29,275 nt of DNA from JBAYZQ01 sp041672385 (GTDB taxonomy: Bacteria; Spirochaetota; Spirochaetia; Sphaerochaetales; Sphaerochaetaceae): assembly GCA_041672385.1 (NCBI GenBank), contig JBAYZQ010000012.1, forward strand, positions 1 through 29,275, read 5' to 3'. Numbering within the stretch: position 1 is the first letter of the stretch; every line of letters starts with the position of its first letter. A program made the position numbers and the translations under genes. The notes below the pieces were generated by a model, which saw only the letters and a program-made list of their open reading frames with translations, was not told where the DNA came from and did not search any database. Positions 7,923 through 16,775 of the stretch are shown in pieces.

Positions 7923-10430
7923 TTACTCTAGCTTTAGTAAATTAAGCATCTTGGAGTAAATTCTACTTAATTGTTTATTATCAGGCATTTTTTCTTTCAA
8001 AATTTCTAGGGCAAAACTTGTATTTGCTATACTGTCAAATAAATCTTTATTAATTGAAAAACAAAAACAATTTTCACTTTTGGCAACTAACTCTATAAAT
8101 CCCAATTCGCTTTGTTTACGATTGTATTGAGCAAAATTAAGTAGACAGTTAAAATTTGAAGCCATTTTATCAATATCGTCAGCTGTATAATTAATTGAAG
8201 TTGAAATTTTGGTAATAATTTTATTTTTAGGTAATTTACTATATAAATCTATAATATTAAAAAGAGTATCACCTTTATGAATATACTGGTTGTTATAAAC
8301 CAACACAGATTTAAAATTTTGAGGATGACGTCTAGCATTTTTTTGTCTTGAATATAAAAACTTTAAATCTTCTAGATTAATTAATAAAAGTTCCTCTTTT
8401 TTCCCTTTTGCATTTGTTGTTACAAGTAAATTTATTTCTTTACCATAAACGTTTATAGTTTTATTTTTTGATTTAAGATTATCTTTATTCTTAAAATTTT
8501 CACTTCTTGGTTTTTCGTTTTTACTGTAGGAATTAATCTCATTGTAAAGGGTGGGACTAATTAAATCTAAATACTCCTTTTTTAAAGGGGAAACAGTTCT
8601 TGCATACATTCTTGAAGTATTAACAATTTCACCAGCAAGAATATATTCAGGCGCTTGCTTAAACCAAGCACTGGCTGGGTGAATATAAATTCGATCAATT
8701 GTGGGGCTTCTATAAACATTCGCTTTGTATCTTTTACAAATATATTGTTTTAATCCACTGGCAAGACAACATAAATATTCTTTGATAGTTCCACCATTTA
8801 AAAGAACAAATCCGAGATCAGTTACAATGTCAGAAAGTTGATCTTTAACATGAACAATTTCAATCATTATTTGCAAGTCAAAAAAGTATTTCTTGCAAAA
8901 TTGAGTTTTTTCTTCAATGTTTTTACATTCAATAAATTGGTGAAAAATATCCAAAAATGAGACAAAATCACCAAATTCGGAATTAAAATTTTTCTGTGCA
9001 TTTCTAGCTTCATTTTCTTGTCCTTCAGGAAATAAAAATGGTGTTCTAACAGAAAGAAAACTGACTGCAATTAAAATATCATCAATGACATCTGGATAAT
9101 TGATTAAGGCTTCCACAATAACTCGACTTTGTCTTGGAAGAAGTGGAAAATTAACCATAAGATTTCCAATATTTGTTAATTTTCTATCTTTATCAATTGC
9201 ATTTATATCTCTAAGGGTTTTTTCTGCACTTATAATTGCGGCTTTCTTTGGTCTAGTTATAAAAGGAAAATTTTCAAAATCATAGATACCTAAATCGCTC
9301 ATTCTAAGTACAACTTCTGAAAGATCTGTTCTTAAAATTTCTTCGGTGGTATACTCCTGTTTTGCATCGTAATCTTCTTTAGAATATAATCTATAACAAA
9401 AACCAGCGCTGGTTCTACCGGCACGACCTTTTCGTTGTTGAGCTGATGATTTACTAATTCCTTGGGTAATTAAAGAAGAAGAATAATTAATTTGATTATA
9501 AAAATTAATTTTGGCCATTCCACTATCAATTACAGTTTTTATACCATCAATTGTAATACTTGTTTCTGCAATATTTGTAGCTACTACTAATTTTATTTTT
9601 CCTAAAGAAGTAGGGTTAAATACGCTAGATTGTTCTTCTTTATTTAGTCTTCCATAAAGAGGATAAATTTCAAGATATCGACTATCACAAAAATGATTAA
9701 TTTCATTAATACAAGATTTTATATGAAATTCTCCGGGCAGAAAAATTAATATATCATCTTTATAGGTGTCGATATTTTGTTTTAAAAGTTTAATTTTAAA
9801 ATTTATTATTTCAATAATTGTTTTAAAAAGTTTATCTGTATTTCTTGGTTCAAATTTAACATTAACATATTTTGTATTAATAGGATAAATCTTGGTTGGA
9901 ATGGATATTATTGGACAATTATTAAAAAATTTTGAAAAGCGTTTTGTATTAATTGTAGCTGAAGAAATAATAACCTTTAAATCTTCTCTTTCATTTTGTA
10001 AGTTCTTTAAAAGCCCAAGTATAAAATCAATATTTAGGCTTCTTTCATGTGCTTCATCAATTAATAAAACACTATAATCTTTTAATGTAGGATCAGTTTT
10101 AATTTCTTGCAATAAAATACCATCTGTCATTATTTTTATTCTAGTATTGGTATTTGTAGTATCATAAAAACGCATTTTGCAAGAAGCAAAATTATTTTCT
10201 GAATTCATTTGTTTATTTACAAAATCACATACACTTAAAGCAGCAATTCTTCGTGGTTGGGTAACTCCCACCATTTTACTTACTGCATAACCTGCCTCAA
10301 GTAATATTAAAGGCAATTGGGTGGTTTTTCCACTTCCTGTTGGACTTTCAACAATAATAGTTTTGTTTTTTTCTAATAACGCAACTATTTCATCTTTGTG
10401 TTTATAAACAGGTAAATCTTTAAAATTCAC
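7923..10430 (-). CDS. hrpA: DEAH-box RNA helicase, HrpA type (short form)
   Basis: Predicted ATP-dependent RNA helicase of 835 residues. Motif I is ESPTGSGKTTQ (Lys35), motif Ia TQPRRIAA, motif II DEAH at 125-128, motif III SSATI, and motif VI is QRKGRAGR. A winged-helix/HA2 region follows (LTNIGNLMVNFPLLPRQSRV), then an OB-fold region (IYIHPASAWF, GEIVNTSRMYARTVSP). IMTDGILLQE favours HrpA over HrpB. E. coli HrpA is about 1,300 residues, so the long C-terminal part is missing here. The start is a GTG whose first base overlaps the hisS TAG (TAGTG), with GGAG about 9 bases upstream, so translation is probably coupled to hisS. HrpA proteins act in RNA processing and ribosome rescue, and a Borrelia homologue affects global expression. 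The substrate here is unknown. Confidence 0.93.
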   Translation of the reverse strand: MNFKDLPVYKHKDEIVALLEKNKTIIVESPTGSGKTTQLPLILLEAGYAVSKMVGVTQPRRIAALSVCDFVNKQMNSENNFASCKMRFYDTTNTNTRIKIMTDGILLQEIKTDPTLKDYSVLLIDEAHERSLNIDFILGLLKNLQNEREDLKVIISSATINTKRFSKFFNNCPIISIPTKIYPINTKYVNVKFEPRNTDKLFKTIIEIINFKIKLLKQNIDTYKDDILIFLPGEFHIKSCINEINHFCDSRYLEIYPLYGRLNKEEQSSVFNPTSLGKIKLVVATNIAETSITIDGIKTVIDSGMAKINFYNQINYSSSLITQGISKSSAQQRKGRAGRTSAGFCYRLYSKEDYDAKQEYTTEEILRTDLSEVVLRMSDLGIYDFENFPFITRPKKAAIISAEKTLRDINAIDKDRKLTNIGNLMVNFPLLPRQSRVIVEALINYPDVIDDILIAVSFLSVRTPFLFPEGQENEARNAQKNFNSEFGDFVSFLDIFHQFIECKNIEEKTQFCKKYFFDLQIMIEIVHVKDQLSDIVTDLGFVLLNGGTIKEYLCCLASGLKQYICKRYKANVYRSPTIDRIYIHPASAWFKQAPEYILAGEIVNTSRMYARTVSPLKKEYLDLISPTLYNEINSYSKNEKPRSENFKNKDNLKSKNKTINVYGKEINLLVTTNAKGKKEELLLINLEDLKFLYSRQKNARRHPQNFKSVLVYNNQYIHKGDTLFNIIDLYSKLPKNKIITKISTSINYTADDIDKMASNFNCLLNFAQYNRKQSELGFIELVAKSENCFCFSINKDLFDSIANTSFALEILKEKMPDNKQLSRIYSKMLNLLKLE

Positions 10431-11710
10431 TAATTTTTCTCCAAAATTATTTCGATAACCTTATTTGCTGTTATTTCGGAATAAATTTCTCTTGTGCTTA
10501 AGTTTTTCAAAGTTAATTTATCATTACTAATTTGAGTAATAGAGTATTTAATATTGTTTACTTGAGCATACTTATACTGTTGTTTCATTTTCTTATCATC
10601 AAGATAAATATCAGTTTTAATTCCATTATTTCTTAATAATGAGGCAACTTTAGCCCTTTCTTTTTCTAACGAACCATCTGAAAAAATAATAACTTGTGCT
10701 GAAGGAGCATTATTTAATTTTTTAGTATCTAGAGCGGCAATAAGACGGTCTATTCCCACACAAGAACCCACACCAGCGTAATGTTGTTTTGAATAAAGAG
10801 CGGTTAAATTATCATATCTTCCTCCAGAACAAACACTTCCAATTTCAGGACAATCATCAAGATAAGTTTCGAAAACTACTGCTGTATAATAATCTAAACC
10901 TCGAGTAATTGAAGGGTCAAAAATTACATTATCGGAAATTCCTGTTTCTTCTAGAAGCTGGAATATTTCCTTCATACGTTTTGAAGATTCAGTTTCACTG
11001 CCTATAAGATTTTCAATTTCAATTATTCTATTTAAAAATCCAGTAGCTTTTGGGCTGGTGAATTTCATTATTTTTTCTATCTTTTCCTCTTGAATCCCTT
11101 CTTGGGATAGCATTTGTTCTATTTCTTGTTTTTCAACTTTTTTTATTTTATCGAGAATTCTTAAAATATTTTCATTTTGACTATCAAGGTCATTTTTCTT
11201 AAGAAATTCATTTAATAAACCTCTATGAGAAATTAGAATTTTAAAAGTTCCAACTTCTAAAGATTTTAAACAACTTTCCATAAGAGAAATTATTTCAAAG
11301 TCAGAAAGTACACAAGAAGCTCCAACTATATCAAAATCACATTGATAGAATTCTCTATAACGACCTTTTTGTGGATTTTCACCTCTCCAAACTTTATCAA
11401 TACAATAACGTTTAAAGGGAAATTCAATTTCATTCTGGTGTAAAGCTACAAAACGAGCTAGAGGAACTGTCAAATCGAATCTTAATGCTACATCTCTTCC
11501 ACCATTGTCTTTAAAATGGAAAATTTGTTTGTCGGTTTCACCTCCACCTTTACCTAAAAGTACTTCTTGGTATTCTAAAACCGGTGTATCAATTGGCATG
11601 AAACCAAATCTCTGAAACTGTTTCTCTAATTTTTCAATCAAAAATTTCCTTTTCAATTGGTCTTGTGGTAATGTATCTCTAAATCCCTTTGGAATTTTAG
11701 GCTCTATCAT
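10430..11710 (-). CDS. hisS: Histidyl-tRNA synthetase
   Basis: Class II synthetase that charges tRNA-His. The 426 residues open with IPKGFRDTLP, followed by LRFDLTVPLARF, motif 2 in RGENPQKGRYREFYQCDFDIVG, the histidine-binding GLDYYTAVVFE and SGGRYDNL blocks, motif 3 in GVGSCVGIDRL, and a C-terminal anticodon-binding domain. The ATG at 11710 has an AGGAG site about 8 bases upstream. First gene of the leftward run hisS-hrpA-aroB-desulfurase-thiI. It diverges from pcnB across an 81-bp gap that must hold promoters for both, though I see no strong consensus pair there. The paralogue HisZ is unlikely, because both histidine-binding motifs and the anticodon domain are present. Confidence 0.97.
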   Translation of the reverse strand: MIEPKIPKGFRDTLPQDQLKRKFLIEKLEKQFQRFGFMPIDTPVLEYQEVLLGKGGGETDKQIFHFKDNGGRDVALRFDLTVPLARFVALHQNEIEFPFKRYCIDKVWRGENPQKGRYREFYQCDFDIVGASCVLSDFEIISLMESCLKSLEVGTFKILISHRGLLNEFLKKNDLDSQNENILRILDKIKKVEKQEIEQMLSQEGIQEEKIEKIMKFTSPKATGFLNRIIEIENLIGSETESSKRMKEIFQLLEETGISDNVIFDPSITRGLDYYTAVVFETYLDDCPEIGSVCSGGRYDNLTALYSKQHYAGVGSCVGIDRLIAALDTKKLNNAPSAQVIIFSDGSLEKERAKVASLLRNNGIKTDIYLDDKKMKQQYKYAQVNNIKYSITQISNDKLTLKNLSTREIYSEITANKVIEIILEKN

Positions 11711-11791
11711 TTAAGGGCTCCTGTTGAATATTTATCAAATATATGCTTTTATTTAATTCTAAAGAAAACTAGCAGGACTGTAAAGAGAAGT

Positions 11792-12973
11792 ATGCTCATA
11801 AGATATAAAAATGGCCAGCAGGGCGTTGATTCTGTGGCAAAGATTTACACTAAAGAAGAACATCATATCGATAAGGCACTTATTGATAAGGATGCGGTGC
11901 GTGCAATAAGACGTTTAACAACAAATGGCCATGAAGCTTATATAGTAGGTGGAGCTGTAAGAGACATAATGTTAAATAAAATCCCAAAGGATTTTGATAT
12001 TGCAACTGATGCTTCACCACGACAAGTTAAAAAACTATTTTATCATGCCCGAGTAATTGGAAAACGTTTTAAGATTGTTCACCTTGTTTATCCGGATAAA
12101 ATTTTAGAAGTTACTACTTTTAGGAGTTTAGAAGAAGCTGAAATAGGTAAAAGTAATGTTTTTGGGACTATTGAAGAAGATGCAAAACGAAGAGACTTTA
12201 CTTTAAATAGCCTTTATTATCAACCGGAAAAAGAGCAACTTTTAGACTTTAACGAGGCCTTAAAAGACATTAAAAAGAAGAAAATATGTTCTGTTGTTCC
12301 TTTATCCTATTCTTTTATTGAAGATCCAGTTAGGATGATTCGTGCTATTAAATATTCAGTTACTACTGGTTTTAAGCTAGCATTCTCTGTAAGTATAGCA
12401 ATAAAAAGAAATAGAAGAAATTTAGCTGGAGTTAGTAATTCTAGACTTACAGAAGAAGTATTTAAAATTTTAAGTTCTGGCTATAGTGCTAAAATTTTTA
12501 AAAAATTAGATAATTTTGGTCTTTTAGTTTATATTTTACCTTGTTTTTCAATTTATACTAATTATCCCCAGGTTTTTGAAAGTCTTAATAAGCTTGATAT
12601 AGATATTTCAAAATTAAAAGCAGATGAAACAGAGACTGAGGTAAAAAAAGCTGAAATGTTTAAAGCTTTAACTGAAGCCATTATTGTAAATACTCCCGGT
12701 GATTTTACTCCAGAAGAGAGATTTAAGGATATTTTTCAACAAATGAAAGTGTTTATAAGTCCAATTACCCCTCCAAATTTGGATTTGGAGCGTGCTGTAT
12801 TTCTTTACATGAAAGAAAATGAAATTACTATACCTAAGAGCAAGCAACCCAATAAGATATCTAAAATTAAAGTCATTGAAAAGAAAAAGAAAAAACCTAT
12901 TCAATACAACAAAAAGAACAAGAAACATAAAACAAATTATCCTGCTAAATCAATATCAACAGATTCTAAATAA
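11792..12973 (+). CDS. pcnB: Poly(A) polymerase family nucleotidyltransferase
   Basis: Adds A tails to RNA 3' ends, which in bacteria usually promotes decay. The 393 residues carry the class II nucleotidyltransferase signature IVGGAVRDIML (Gly53/Gly54) and KDFDIATDASP, with the metal-binding Asp67 and Asp69. Next come RRDFTLNSLYY and EDPVRMIRAIKYS, the neck/body motifs. The N-terminal MLIRYKNGQQG...IYTKEEHHI leader is typical of PcnB rather than CCA-adding enzymes, but a CCA-adding role cannot be ruled out from sequence. The last 40 or so residues are strongly Lys-rich (for example EKKKKKP), a plausible RNA-binding tail. The ATG at 11792 follows a GAGAAG-like site. Its stop is one base from the stop of the convergent P-loop gene. 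Confidence 0.9.
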   Translation: MLIRYKNGQQGVDSVAKIYTKEEHHIDKALIDKDAVRAIRRLTTNGHEAYIVGGAVRDIMLNKIPKDFDIATDASPRQVKKLFYHARVIGKRFKIVHLVYPDKILEVTTFRSLEEAEIGKSNVFGTIEEDAKRRDFTLNSLYYQPEKEQLLDFNEALKDIKKKKICSVVPLSYSFIEDPVRMIRAIKYSVTTGFKLAFSVSIAIKRNRRNLAGVSNSRLTEEVFKILSSGYSAKIFKKLDNFGLLVYILPCFSIYTNYPQVFESLNKLDIDISKLKADETETEVKKAEMFKALTEAIIVNTPGDFTPEERFKDIFQQMKVFISPITPPNLDLERAVFLYMKENEITIPKSKQPNKISKIKVIEKKKKKPIQYNKKNKKHKTNYPAKSISTDSK

Positions 12974-12974
12974 T

Positions 12975-13832
12975 TTAAGACCAAGGAACAATGTCAACTT
13001 TAGCATCAAGGATATGAATTCCTCCATATCTTTCAAGGGAATCAATTACGAATTCTTGTATTTCTGGAATATATGAGGGTTGAATTTTATTGGGAGAACG
13101 TAGGTTTATTTTTAATTTGTAGCCATCTTCAAAATGTTCAGTTTCTAGGCTTTCAATTTTAATATTATAATCAAATTCATAAAAACAATGTGAAAGCATT
13201 TGCATAAAAGTTGTCTTGCTTAATACAGTTTGTTTAGGAATTGCAAAATCAGGTTTAACCAGTGTTTTCTCAAAAGATTTTTCTTTCCTCCAAAAAGGCA
13301 TTTTCTTTAAAAATACTTGAATTGAATCGTAAACAATTCCTGGCGAAGTTCTAGTAATTTCTATAGCTGGAACAGGTATGACATGTTTCCCTTCTGTATA
13401 CCTTATTCTTAAGGCAGTTTCAATTTCTTCCTTTGTAGTTACATCTTCAATTTTTATAATTTTAAAAGGTGAAGGAAGATTAAGGCGTTGTGAAATAGTA
13501 AAAATCATTTTTTCACTTGTTCCAATTATTAGAATTTTTCTTGATTTTTCCTTTTGAATTGCTGTAATTGTCTCTTGGCAATGGGTCTCATCTCTAAATA
13601 ATGCTCTTTTCATAGCTGAAATGAAGTTTTTTTCTTTTTTGGCTGATTTACCCGCAATTATTTTATTATTTCTAATTAAAAGCCCATCATCAATAATTAA
13701 TTCGATTCTATATTTGTTTGCAACGTACTGAGAACGAAAACTTTTACCAGTTCCGCTTTTTCCCACAAGGGCATATACCTTTATTCCTTCAGAATAAAAT
13801 AATGAAAATATATCTTTAAAATGAAAATTCAT
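12975..13832 (-). CDS. P-loop ATP-binding protein with Asp23-like C-terminus
   Basis: A 285-residue cytoplasmic protein of unknown function. The N-terminus has a Walker A motif GKSGTGKS (24-31), followed by LIIDDGLLI and IIAGKSAKKEKNFISAMKRALF, a pattern I associate with a family of P-loop proteins also found in Clostridia. The region near 130-170 (IKIEDVTTKEEIETALRIR, GKHVIPVPAIEI) is characteristic of the same group. The last 80 residues (YKLKINLRS ... EIQEFVIDSLERYGG) resemble an Asp23/YloU-like alkaline-shock domain. No membrane segment is seen. No Shine-Dalgarno lies before the ATG at 13832; instead a TATAAT ends six bases upstream, suggesting a leaderless message. Convergent with pcnB and divergent from the GH57-like gene. 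Confidence 0.82.
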   Translation of the reverse strand: MNFHFKDIFSLFYSEGIKVYALVGKSGTGKSFRSQYVANKYRIELIIDDGLLIRNNKIIAGKSAKKEKNFISAMKRALFRDETHCQETITAIQKEKSRKILIIGTSEKMIFTISQRLNLPSPFKIIKIEDVTTKEEIETALRIRYTEGKHVIPVPAIEITRTSPGIVYDSIQVFLKKMPFWRKEKSFEKTLVKPDFAIPKQTVLSKTTFMQMLSHCFYEFDYNIKIESLETEHFEDGYKLKINLRSPNKIQPSYIPEIQEFVIDSLERYGGIHILDAKVDIVPWS

Positions 13833-13838
13833 ATTTCA

Positions 13839-13844
13839 ATTATA
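13839..13844 (-). promoter_or_regulatory. Possible -10 element giving a leaderless transcript of the P-loop gene
   Basis: Read on the - strand this is TATAAT, ending six bases before the ATG at 13832, so transcription would start at or next to the start codon. A T-rich TTTTTA lies 17 bases further upstream. No ribosome-binding sequence is present. In DNA this AT-rich such hexamers occur by chance, so the call is tentative. Confidence 0.35.
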
Positions 13845-13904
13845 ATGTTTTTGTTATAAAATAAAAATGATTTTGCGTAAAATTTAGGAGATTTTAAACA
13901 ATAG

Positions 13905-15665
13905 ATGAAGTTTATTTTAGGATTTTATAGCCAGCAACTAGAAGGAGCAAACAGAGAATCTGTTGAAAAGGTAGTCAATTCTGCCTTAAAATCGTTGTTG
14001 CAAAAATTGTATAATAATACAAGTTATAAAATTAATCTTCATATATCAGGATTTTTAATGGAGTGGATTGAAATTAATCAACCAGAAATCAATACTTTAA
14101 TTAATACCTTGGTTAGAAAAGGTCAATTAGAGTTGTTAAGTTCCTCTTTTTATGGCTCTACACTTTCCTTGCTTCCTAGGTCTGAAAGATCTTCACATAT
14201 TGAAAAAACAACTACTTTTATTAGAAAAAGATATGCAAAGAGACCAAAAGGTTGTTGGTTTTATAATCAAATTTGGGATTCCAGTTATATTTCTACAATG
14301 AATATTTGTGGATTAGAGTATGCCGTTATGAGTATTAATCAAAAAAATCTTTCAGTTAAGAATGAACCTTTTTTGATGACTAAACTTGGTGCAACAAATT
14401 GCATTATTCCAAGTAATTATGATTTTTCTCTTTTGGTTAAAAATGCATTTGTTGAAAAAGAGAAAACTGAAACTTATATTGAAAAAATAAAACAAATAAA
14501 AATATCAAAATCCAGTTATATGGACTTTGTTATGGTAAACCTTGATCAAATTATTTATGAAGGATTAAATACTGTTGCTATTATTGATGCTATTTTTAAT
14601 AAATATATTGAGGAAAATTATATTCCTTCTAGTATTGATAGTAGTGGTATAATGAACAAAAAGGAAATCAAAAGGGGATATTTGGTTCCTGGAATATATG
14701 GATGTGATATAAATTCAGAATATACTTGTCCCGAAGAATTTGTTAATAAAGATAAGTATTTAGCTCGCCTTAATGGACGGTTATTTGCTTTGAGATTGGT
14801 AATAAAGAACTTTGTTTCAGATAAGTACTTAAAGAAAGAATTGAGGAATAGCCTTACTAAGTGTGTTCTTCCTCCAACAATTTTTCAAAAAGAGTATTTT
14901 CAAACTTATTTATGGAATCTTGAAAGAAAAATCGGTGAAATAGAACATATTTTGGTTTTAAATAATTGTTGTTTTCCTTTAGAAATGGATATTGACTTTG
15001 ATATGAAGAAAGAATATTTTCTTTATGGAAAAAGTATTAATGCTATTTTAGATCAAAAAGGTGGTACAGTTTGTTCTCTTTTTTATAATACTCAAAAAAG
15101 AAATTTTCAAGGTAATTCTGATCAATCTTTATTTTCAGATAAGTTTTTAATAAATAAGAAAAAGATAAATCTTTCCAAAGCAATATACAATGTTGACATA
15201 AAAGATAAACGCTACTCTGAATTTGAATTCTCATTTCAATACGAAAAGAATAAAATAAATTTCACCGTAATAAAGAATTATAAGTTTCGTTCAAATACTT
15301 TAAATCTTAGCATTAAAATAATTAATTTAGGAAATGAAACAATTAAAGGTAATTATAATCTTATGGTTCCTTTAAGTTGCTTTCACTTTGATAATAAAAA
15401 AAGTGAAGATTACATAGAAGAAAACTACAAAAGTTTTTATTTTAGAAGAAAAGATGATTTTAGTTCAACTTTATTGACTCTTTTAAGTCAGAATGATCCT
15501 TTTTCTTTGAAATATAAAGATTTCTTTGTAGAAGTTGAAACTCCTTATTCCAATAAGGAAGATTATAGATATACAGATTTGAATTTAATATGGGATCTCG
15601 AAATTAAAGCGGGATGTGAGCTTTCCCAAGGATTAATTGTAAAATTTGAAAAAAATAAGGAGTAG
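13905..15665 (+). CDS. GH57/4-alpha-glucanotransferase-like protein, probable pseudoenzyme
   Basis: A 586-residue protein with the layout of the glycoside hydrolase 57/DUF1925/DUF1926 glucanotransferase group: a (beta/alpha) barrel (about 1-230), a helical middle and a C-terminal beta-sandwich (from about 365, LDQKGGTVCSLFYN). In active enzymes the nucleophile lies in a WL-x-ER-VW motif (Glu123 in Thermococcus litoralis). Here the matching stretch reads CWFYNQIWDS, with Asn121 in that place. The acid Asp214 may survive in VNLDQIIYEG. The N-terminal HxHQP motif is also absent (LGFYSQQLEG). A normal alpha-glucan-transferring activity is therefore doubtful. AGGAG lies 14 bases before the ATG, unusually far. 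First gene of the long rightward run; its stop overlaps the prfB ribosome-binding site. Confidence 0.8.
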   Translation: MKFILGFYSQQLEGANRESVEKVVNSALKSLLQKLYNNTSYKINLHISGFLMEWIEINQPEINTLINTLVRKGQLELLSSSFYGSTLSLLPRSERSSHIEKTTTFIRKRYAKRPKGCWFYNQIWDSSYISTMNICGLEYAVMSINQKNLSVKNEPFLMTKLGATNCIIPSNYDFSLLVKNAFVEKEKTETYIEKIKQIKISKSSYMDFVMVNLDQIIYEGLNTVAIIDAIFNKYIEENYIPSSIDSSGIMNKKEIKRGYLVPGIYGCDINSEYTCPEEFVNKDKYLARLNGRLFALRLVIKNFVSDKYLKKELRNSLTKCVLPPTIFQKEYFQTYLWNLERKIGEIEHILVLNNCCFPLEMDIDFDMKKEYFLYGKSINAILDQKGGTVCSLFYNTQKRNFQGNSDQSLFSDKFLINKKKINLSKAIYNVDIKDKRYSEFEFSFQYEKNKINFTVIKNYKFRSNTLNLSIKIINLGNETIKGNYNLMVPLSCFHFDNKKSEDYIEENYKSFYFRRKDDFSSTLLTLLSQNDPFSLKYKDFFVEVETPYSNKEDYRYTDLNLIWDLEIKAGCELSQGLIVKFEKNKE

Positions 15666-15670
15666 AGAAA

Positions 15671-16775
15671 ATGATTATTAACAATAAAAACACTTTGGAA
15701 TTAATGAAAGAAGAGGCTTTTGCAGTATGGAGGCGTCTTTGACCCGGATAATGGGAAAAAAAGAATAAGTGAACTTGAAAATATAACTAATAGTCCAGAT
15801 TTTTGGAGTGATAAATCAAAAGCTGAATCAATTTTTTTAGAATTAAATAAATTAAAGGAAGAACTTACTCCTTGGGAAGATATTCTAAAGAAAATTGATG
15901 AGATTTATGATTTAATTGAACTTTATGAAGCTGAGGATGACAGTGAAAACTATCAAGAAGAAATTGAAAAAACAATTCAAGAGACTTTTAAAGAATATGA
16001 TTCTTTAAAGGTTAAAACCCTTCTTAATGGTAAATATGATAAAAGTGATTGCTTTTTGACAATACATGCAGGGGCAGGTGGAACAGAAGCTTGTGATTGG
16101 ACTCAAATGCTTTTGAGACTCTATTTAAGATGGTGTGAAAGACATAATTATAAAACACAAATTCTTGATCAACTTGATGATGAAGGTGGAATAAGAAATG
16201 TCACTGTTCAAGTAAAGGGTTCCTATGCTTTTGGGTATTTGAAAAGTGAAACTGGTGTTCATCGATTGGTCAGAATTTCTCCTTTTGATTCAAACGCTAG
16301 AAGACATACAACCTTTAGTTCAGTTTATATTTCTCCTGTTGTGGATGAAAGCATTAATATTGATATAAAAAGTGATGATTATCGACTTGATACCTATAGA
16401 AGTGGTGGTGCAGGTGGACAGCATGTTAATAAAACTGATAGTGCTGTAAGAATTACACACTTTGAGTCTGGAATAGTTGTTCAATGCCAAAATGAAAGAA
16501 GTCAAATAATGAATAGAGAAATAGCTTGGAAAATGCTTAGATCTAGGTTATATCAATACTACAAAGCAAAAAAAGAAAAAGAACATCAAGCGGAGGCGGC
16601 CGAAAAAAGAGATATTTCTTGGGGAAGCCAGATTCGTAGTTATGTTTTTCAACCTTACACTCTTGTAAAGGATCTTAGAACTGGGGAATCAGTTGGAAAT
16701 ATTTCAGCTGTTATGGACGGGGATATAGATAATTTTATTCAGTCTTACCTAGAGTGGAGTCAAGGTGGAAAATGA
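15671..16775 (+). CDS. prfB: Peptide chain release factor 2, programmed +1 frameshift
   Basis: Ends translation at UGA and UAA. The gene is in two frames. The first, 15671-15739, encodes 23 residues (MIINNKNTLELMKEEAFAVW, then RRL) and stops at an in-frame TGA (15740-15742). Skipping T15740 joins it to the frame running 15741-16775, giving 367 residues against 365 in E. coli. The codon-recognition tripeptide SPF, specific to RF2, is at 203-205 and the catalytic GGQ at 248-250, nearly the E. coli positions. AAGGAG at about 15657-15662 is the ribosome-binding site. Frameshifting makes synthesis autoregulated: low RF2 slows termination at the TGA and favours the shift. The stop overlaps the next start (ATGA). 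Confidence 0.97.
15728..15743 (+). promoter_or_regulatory. prfB programmed +1 ribosomal frameshift site
   Basis: The bases read TGG AGG CGT CTT TGA C. The slippery CTT precedes TGA and a C, the weak-termination context known for RF2 genes. The internal Shine-Dalgarno-like GGAGG (15729-15733) ends three bases before CTT, the same spacing as AGGGGG-TAT-CTT in E. coli. The peptidyl-tRNA slips from CTT to TTT, and GAC at 15741 is read next. Confidence 0.95.

Noticed and set aside
7923..10430. The DEAH helicase as part of an antiphage defence system.
   Set aside because: It has the HrpA domain order, no nuclease or other effector partner, and lies in a housekeeping operon with translational coupling to hisS.
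12819..13076. An 85-codon + strand frame spanning the end of pcnB and the end of the P-loop gene.
   Set aside because: It overlaps conserved coding of both genes out of frame and its translation is a low-complexity Lys/Arg/Asn string.
15720..15739. TTG start for prfB in the downstream frame.
   Set aside because: The upstream ATG with AAGGAG and the CTT-TGA-C frameshift site explain the gene better and give the family length.
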